Assembly (NCBI RefSeq): GCF_005869875.1
Contig: NZ_VAWG01000009.1
Location: 1 to 64,000, forward strand
DNA length: 64,000 nt
From: Paenibacillus pinistramenti
GTDB taxonomy: Bacteria > Bacillota > Bacilli > Paenibacillales > Paenibacillaceae
Direction of reading: 5' to 3'
Shown: piece by piece, positions 59,890-64,000 of the stretch
Numbering within the stretch: position 1 is the first letter of the stretch
Layout: each line of letters begins with the position of its first letter
Made by a program: the position numbers and the translations under genes
Notes under the pieces: model-generated
What the model was told of the DNA's origin: nothing
What the model saw: only the letters and a program-made list of their open reading frames with translations
The model's database searches: none

Positions 59890-61059
59890 ATGAAAATCGC
59901 TATAGGGCTATATTTCTTTATGTTCATTGCCTTCTTTGACCTGCATGCCCAATATCCGATCCTGACGCCGTTTGCGGTGTCGCTGGGAGCTGCTCCGGCG
60001 TTTATCGGCTGGATGATGGGCATCTATGCGCTGACGCATCTGCCGGGCAACCTGATTGCCGGTCATGGAGTTGACAAGCACGGGAGCAAGCGCTATATCG
60101 TCTTCAGCCTGATTGCAGCCGGTGTTGTCCTGCTGCTCCAGGCGCAGGTGACCGAGCCCTGGCAGCTGCTGGCGCTGCGCTCGATCAGCGGTTTCGTGCT
60201 GGCCTTCCTGTCGCCTGCCTGCCTGGCCCTGCTTGCTTCCCTGTCCAAAGACGCTGTAACCCAAGGCAAGCTGATGGCCGGTCATGGAGTCACCCATACC
60301 CTCGCTTCGGTGCTGTCGCCTGCGGCCGGAGCTTTTCTCGTTAAATTTGCGGGGTTCTCCATGACCTTCCAGACCCTGGGCTGGATTCTCATCTCCGCCG
60401 GCCTGCTGGCCTTTGTAACGATTCGCGGCAAGGCAGCCGAGCTGCAGCTTGACATGTCCAGGCAGCATGCTGCCAAGTCTGAGCATGCAGGCGTGCTTCC
60501 GGGCATTTCGCTGATCTATTATTTATTGCCGCTGGGCGTCGCCTGCTCCCAGGGCATCCTGTTCTTTGAGCTGCCGCTGCATGACGGCGGCGGAACCGGG
60601 GGCATTCTGCACACCGGTATATATTTTTCGATTCTAAGTCTGGGTTCGCTGGTTACGCTGGGCATGCTGTTCCTGCACCGCTACTCTCCGTTTCTAAGAG
60701 CGCTTGGCGGCATCCTGCTGCTCGCCCTCTGCTTCTTCGGGCTAACCATGCCCGGCCAAATCCCGATGCCTGCCGTCTTATTCGTCATGGGCATGTCGAA
60801 GGGCATCATTTTCCCGGCGATCTCCTCTCTGTTCATCGAACTGAGCGGCGGAGACAAGATGGGCAGAGTATTCTCCTTCCAGTCCATTGCGATGTCACTC
60901 GGCTCTTTTATCGGTCCGATTGCTGCGGGGCAGCTGCACCTGACCTTTTCCCCGTATTTCCTGGCCTTCGTCATTCTGATGCTGCTGCTGATCCTCGTTC
61001 CGCCGGCCCGGCGCCTGCCAAAGCAGCCCTTGACGGTCGGCGGCCCTCCGGCTGCCTGA
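59890..61059 (+). CDS. Major facilitator superfamily transporter
   Basis: A 389-residue transporter with 12 predicted helices. The loop between helices 2 and 3 has AGHGVDKHGSKRY, a variant of the MFS motif GxxxDxxGRR. FVLAFLSPACLALLASLS and GVTHTLASVLSPAAGAFLV lie in the N-terminal half, and PAISSLFIELSGGDKMGRVFSF in the C-terminal half. A proton-coupled exporter is plausible but the substrate is unknown. The start is the ATG at 59890, six bases after AGGAGG; a longer frame to 59749 merely reads through the repeat array. The position of that array suggests regulation at the RNA level. Confidence 0.85.
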   Translation: MKIAIGLYFFMFIAFFDLHAQYPILTPFAVSLGAAPAFIGWMMGIYALTHLPGNLIAGHGVDKHGSKRYIVFSLIAAGVVLLLQAQVTEPWQLLALRSISGFVLAFLSPACLALLASLSKDAVTQGKLMAGHGVTHTLASVLSPAAGAFLVKFAGFSMTFQTLGWILISAGLLAFVTIRGKAAELQLDMSRQHAAKSEHAGVLPGISLIYYLLPLGVACSQGILFFELPLHDGGGTGGILHTGIYFSILSLGSLVTLGMLFLHRYSPFLRALGGILLLALCFFGLTMPGQIPMPAVLFVMGMSKGIIFPAISSLFIELSGGDKMGRVFSFQSIAMSLGSFIGPIAAGQLHLTFSPYFLAFVILMLLLILVPPARRLPKQPLTVGGPPAA

Positions 61060-61121
61060 CGCCTCACTATTTTGCATGAAAGGGGGAGTTACGTTTACAC
61101 TAAGGGCAGCGAGGTGAAGAC

Positions 61122-61478
61122 ATGGCGGAGATTACAATCATTGTCGAAGGCAAAAATGACCGCAGCAAGCTGCGCCGCCTTCTCAGCGGCGAAGTCAACA
61201 TCCTGTGCACCTTTGGTTCCCTGAGCAGTCTCCGGCTCGAACAGCTGCGCAGGCAAACCAGAAACGACGAAGTTTACCTGTTTATGGACAACGATTCCTC
61301 CGGGAAGAAGATCAGAGCTATTCTGCGGGATGCTTTTCCCGATGCGGAGCATATGTATACCCGGCGCGGCTACGCGGGCGTGGAGGGCACGCCGGATGAA
61401 TATGTGATCGCCCAGCTGGAGAAGGCCGGCCTGGAGGAGTATATTTTGTATCCCCCTCCGCAGCCCGGTCTGGAATAG
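61122..61478 (+). CDS. Small Toprim-domain protein
   Basis: A 118-residue Toprim fold. The catalytic Glu lies in IIVEGKND at residues 4-11 and the metal-binding DxD in LFMDNDSSGKK. It ends with ILYPPPQPGLE. Toprim domains occur in primases, topoisomerases and RNase M5-type nucleases; this stand-alone form resembles Bacillus YusF-like proteins of unknown function. It lies 62 bases after the MFS gene on the same strand with an intervening AAAGGGGGAG-rich stretch, so they may share a transcript. A bidirectional terminator follows. Confidence 0.82.
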   Translation: MAEITIIVEGKNDRSKLRRLLSGEVNILCTFGSLSSLRLEQLRRQTRNDEVYLFMDNDSSGKKIRAILRDAFPDAEHMYTRRGYAGVEGTPDEYVIAQLEKAGLEEYILYPPPQPGLE

Positions 61479-61501
61479 ACTTGGTAAGCATATATCCGCG
61501 C

Positions 61502-61553
61502 AAAAAAATAAAACGCTCCTGGCGGCAGAGCCGCTGAGAGCGTCTTATTTTTT
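61502..61553. terminator. Bidirectional terminator between the Toprim gene and ctaB
   Basis: AACGCTC..GCGGC, loop AGA, GCCGC..GAGCGT, with AAAATAAAA on the left and TTATTTTTT on the right. Confidence 0.85.
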
Positions 61554-61555
61554 GG

Positions 61556-61611
61556 TATTTATGAACCGTTATTTATGAACTGTTATTTATGAACTGTTAT
61601 TTATGAACCGT
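61556..61611. repeat. 14-bp tandem repeat at the ctaB 3' end
   Basis: tatttatgaaccgt, tatttatgaactgt, tatttatgaactgt, tatttatgaaccgt (61556, 61570, 61584, 61598). On the minus strand each unit contains CATAAATAA, so the ctaB end (His-Lys-stop) is repeated in-phase with the array. Confidence 0.9.
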
Positions 61612-62529
61612 ATCGAGGAACATCACGATAAGGCTCAGCGTCAGATAGTTGATCGAGAACAGAAAGACCCGCTTCGACCACTTCTCCACATCCTGCTTCC
61701 CGAAGCCGACAAGGGCCATAATCAGCCAGACAGCGGACAGCAGGGTGCCGATAATTAGGAACCAGACGCCGGTAACATCACTTACATACATAATGTAAGG
61801 AATCGGAAGCAGCAGGGCGATATAAGGAATCATTTGAATTTTGGTACGGTTAACGCCTTTCACGACCGGCAGAACCGGGAATCCGGCGGCGCGGTATTCT
61901 TCCACCCGTCTGATGGCGAGAGCCCAGAAATGCGGCGGCTGCCACAGGAAGAGAATAGCAAAGATCATCCAGGCTCCGAGATCAATTTGGCCCGATGCGG
62001 CTACATATCCGATCACCGGCGGCATGGCCCCGGAAATAGCACCGACAGAAGTGCTCCACGTCGATGAACGCTTCAGCCAAATCGTATAAACGACGCCATA
62101 TACAAAAGCTCCGACGATTCCGAACAATCCGGCCAGAACACCGGAGAACAGGAACAGCATGGCAAGTCCGACCAGTCCCAGAACCGCCCCGTAAATCAGC
62201 ACCGTCCGCGGGGAGAGCTTGCCAAGCGGCAGCGCCCGGTTTTGGGTCCGCGCCATCTTGGTATCCATCTCACGGTCATAATAGTTGTTAAATACGCAAG
62301 CCCCCGCCATCACCAGCGCCGTGCCGATCATCGTTACAATCAGCATGATGAAATCAATATGCCAGTGGGCGGCAAGCCAATACCCTGCAAAAGTTGCAAT
62401 CAGGTTCGAGCGGAGAATGCCCGGCTTGGTCAGCGCAACGAAATCACGCCAGGTCGCCGACTCCGCAGACGGATTAACAGACAATGCCGCTCCATCCGCT
62501 CCCGCCTGATATCTTAATGGTTTGCCCAT
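61597..62529 (-). CDS. ctaB: Protoheme IX farnesyltransferase (heme O synthase) CtaB
   Basis: A 310-residue UbiA-superfamily prenyltransferase with nine membrane helices. The first aspartate motif is FNNYYDREMDTKM, the second region includes YGVVYTIWLKRSSTWS and RRVEEYRAAGFPVLPVV. It attaches a farnesyl group to heme b, giving heme O, which CtaA turns into heme A. Start: ATG with GGGAGG upstream. It lies 12-15 kb from ctaA here, whereas in Bacillus the two genes adjoin. The gene's stop is inside the tandem repeat at its 3' end. Confidence 0.92.
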   Translation of the reverse strand: MGKPLRYQAGADGAALSVNPSAESATWRDFVALTKPGILRSNLIATFAGYWLAAHWHIDFIMLIVTMIGTALVMAGACVFNNYYDREMDTKMARTQNRALPLGKLSPRTVLIYGAVLGLVGLAMLFLFSGVLAGLFGIVGAFVYGVVYTIWLKRSSTWSTSVGAISGAMPPVIGYVAASGQIDLGAWMIFAILFLWQPPHFWALAIRRVEEYRAAGFPVLPVVKGVNRTKIQMIPYIALLLPIPYIMYVSDVTGVWFLIIGTLLSAVWLIMALVGFGKQDVEKWSKRVFLFSINYLTLSLIVMFLDTVHK

Positions 62530-62780
62530 GTTACTGCCTCCCTAATTTTAAAATCCAACAAGCACTCTTTCACACAAAAATATAATTGTGAACAATCTCT
62601 TCTATAAACTTTATCATATCAACCGGGAAACATGTTCAATTAAGGCGGGAAAAACGTGATTTTTGTATGACAATTTAGTGACGGAGACCGTGCGGTCCTG
62701 AGTCAGCCATTTCATTAGCATATCCATTTTTAAACGCGAAAATAGCCCGGATAACCGGGAACTGCAACATTTCCTGTTCG

Positions 62781-62816
62781 AAAAATAAAAAAGAGGACGC
62801 CTCGCCGGCGTCCTCC
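62781..62816 (-). terminator. Terminator of trpS
   Basis: Minus strand GAGGACGC, loop, GCGTCCTC, then TTTTTT. The remaining ~250 bases to ctaB hold no other identified feature. Confidence 0.88.
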
Positions 62817-62855
62817 GGATGCTGCACGGCCTGTGCAGCTCTTCCTCTGCCAAAT

Positions 62856-63842
62856 TCAGCCTCTGGGCAGAAATCCCATCAGATGCTGAATTTCTTTAAG
62901 ATTCTTCGCCGCAACCGCCTCCGCCCGCTCTGCTCCCTCGCGCAGAATCTTGCGGATTTCGCCGGACTCGCGGATGTCGCGGTAACGCTGCTGCAGCGGC
63001 TCAAGGACGGATACAACCACCTCGCCCAGCTCCTTCTTGAACGGGCCGTACATCTGTCCTTCATAGCGCTGCTCGATTTCGGCGACAGACAAGCCGGACA
63101 GCTGGCTGTAGATTCCGATCAGGTTGCTGACTTCCGGTTTGTTCGCCGGATCGTATTTCACTTCGCGGCCGGAATCCGTGGTTGCCCGGCTGATCTTCTT
63201 GCGTATCACATCCGGCGGATCCAGGAGCGCGATGTAGCTGCCTTCATTCGGATTGCTTTTGCTCATTTTCTTGGAGGCATCATCCAATGACATGATCCGC
63301 GCGCCAATTTCAGGAATGTATGGCTCAGGAAGCTTGAAGAATTCCCCGAACCGGTAATTGAAGCGTCCGGCCAGATCCCGGGTAAGCTCCAGGTGCTGCT
63401 TCTGGTCGTCCCCTACCGGAACCAGGTCGGCATTGAACAGCAGAATGTCTGCCGCCATCAAGGACGGGTAGACGAACAGCCCCGCGCCTACCGTTTCTTT
63501 GCCGGCGGATTTGTCCTTGAACTGCGTCATCCGCTCCAGCTCGCCCATGGAGGTAAGGGTCGTCAGCAGCCATCCGAGCTCCGCATGCTGCGGCACATGC
63601 GACTGCATGTACACGTTGGCTTTGGCCGGATCAATTCCGGCCGCAATATAAAGTGTTGCCACGGCTTCCGACTGCTCGCGGAGAGCGGCCGGGTCCTGGG
63701 CAACCGTAATCGCGTGCATATCGACAATAACAAAGTTGCAGTTATGTTCATGCTGCAGGCTCACAAAATTTTTCATCGCTCCGATGTAGTTGCCGATGGT
63801 AAGCTTGCCGCTGGGCTGAATGCCCGAAAATACAGTTTTCAC
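62856..63842 (-). CDS. trpS: Tryptophan--tRNA ligase
   Basis: A 328-residue class I aminoacyl-tRNA synthetase. The HIGH-like motif is SGKLTIGNYIGAM, and the KMSKS loop is KKMSKSNP. Other Trp-tRNA synthetase marks are SHVPQHAELGW, TQFKDK and PSLMAADILLFNADLVPVGDDQKQH (seen in two parts). The start is the GTG at 63840-63842, nine bases after GAGGAGG; the longer frame runs into the T-box terminator. A tryptophan-type T-box leader precedes it, so transcription should rise when uncharged tRNA(Trp) builds up. Confidence 0.95.
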   Translation of the reverse strand: MKTVFSGIQPSGKLTIGNYIGAMKNFVSLQHEHNCNFVIVDMHAITVAQDPAALREQSEAVATLYIAAGIDPAKANVYMQSHVPQHAELGWLLTTLTSMGELERMTQFKDKSAGKETVGAGLFVYPSLMAADILLFNADLVPVGDDQKQHLELTRDLAGRFNYRFGEFFKLPEPYIPEIGARIMSLDDASKKMSKSNPNEGSYIALLDPPDVIRKKISRATTDSGREVKYDPANKPEVSNLIGIYSQLSGLSVAEIEQRYEGQMYGPFKKELGEVVVSVLEPLQQRYRDIRESGEIRKILREGAERAEAVAAKNLKEIQHLMGFLPRG

Positions 63843-63920
63843 AGGTCTGACCTCCTCAATCATTTCCAGTTTCTTAATTGAACCAATTTTGTTCAAGACA
63901 ATAAAGAAGCTGCGGACAAC

Positions 63921-64000
63921 AAAAAAAGGCCCCACATCCGCAAGGGACGTGAGACCGTGGTGCCACCCTAATTCGCCGAAGTTAGCTGCCCGTACGCTGC
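63921..64000 (-). ncRNA. T-box leader of trpS, 3' part (cut by window edge)
   Basis: Minus strand AGGGTGGCACCACGG (63955-63969) matches the T-box sequence AGGGTGGNACCGCG. It is followed by a terminator: GGTCTCACGTCC, loop, GGATGTGGGGCC, then a run of seven T (63921-63956). The specifier loop lies beyond base 64000 and cannot be read, so tryptophan specificity rests on the gene. Confidence 0.92.

Noticed and set aside
1-64000. rRNA, tRNA, insertion sequences, phage genes, integrases
   Set aside because: None seen; no transposase, integrase or attachment site in any frame, and the T-box and S-box are the only RNA elements recognised.

Overview
The window looks like ordinary chromosome from a spore-forming, Gram-positive Bacillales bacterium, most probably Paenibacillus or a close relative. 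I infer this from several things. GC content is moderate to high, the ribosome sites are strong GGAGG types, and TTG and GTG starts are frequent. The Firmicute helicase-loader pair dnaB-dnaI is present, as are coproheme decarboxylase HemQ, the sporulation checkpoint protein Sda, a YheC/D-type spore-coat ATP-grasp protein, EcsAB, KtrAB, an S-box leader and a T-box leader. I see no rRNA, tRNA, prophage, transposase or CRISPR array.

Layout. 1-5.8 kb: a MocR-type regulator (cut by the left edge) divergent from a PNPOx-like flavoprotein, then an aminotransferase, a small unknown gene and ecsAB. 5.8-12.6 kb: an RNA helicase, an SDR, cheX, a LysR regulator, hisJ, a GNAT enzyme and a K+ channel. 12.6-19.2 kb: sdhCAB with a divergent LysR gene, then ktrBA. 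19.3-24.7 kb: a CPBP protease and a moxR-DUF58-DUF4129 operon whose last gene has an in-frame amber codon. 24.9-30.5 kb: uvrC, trxA, dnaB-dnaI. 30.8-39.9 kb: hemQ, a type II NADH dehydrogenase, ferredoxin-NADP reductase, sda, a spore-coat-like gene, an A-type Fe-S carrier, mqnE, a second NDH-2-like gene, DUF1450 and NifU-like genes. 40-48 kb: an SDR, metNIQ under a SAM riboswitch, a HEPN-like gene, a UbiD-type decarboxylase, ctaA and a thioredoxin-like gene. 48-64 kb: DUF2515, a flippase, DUF456, a HAD phosphatase, two tandem class B PBPs, a CvpA-transglutaminase protein, an MFS transporter behind a palindromic repeat array, a Toprim protein, ctaB and trpS with its T-box.

How it fits together. 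Much of the window serves aerobic respiration: electron entry (two NDH-2-like enzymes, SDH), menaquinone through the futalosine route (MqnE and a UbiD-like decarboxylase), heme (HemQ) and heme A (CtaA, CtaB), and Fe-S carriers. A second theme is replication and damage control (dnaBI, uvrC, sda). The sda promoter carries a cluster of DnaA boxes and a near-consensus LexA/DinR box.

The least expected structure is repetitive. There are in-frame tandem repeats inside two proteins (the MocR linker and UvrC) and a 66/67-bp palindromic array in front of the MFS gene. At least eleven gene boundaries carry unrelated 12-18-bp tandem repeats.
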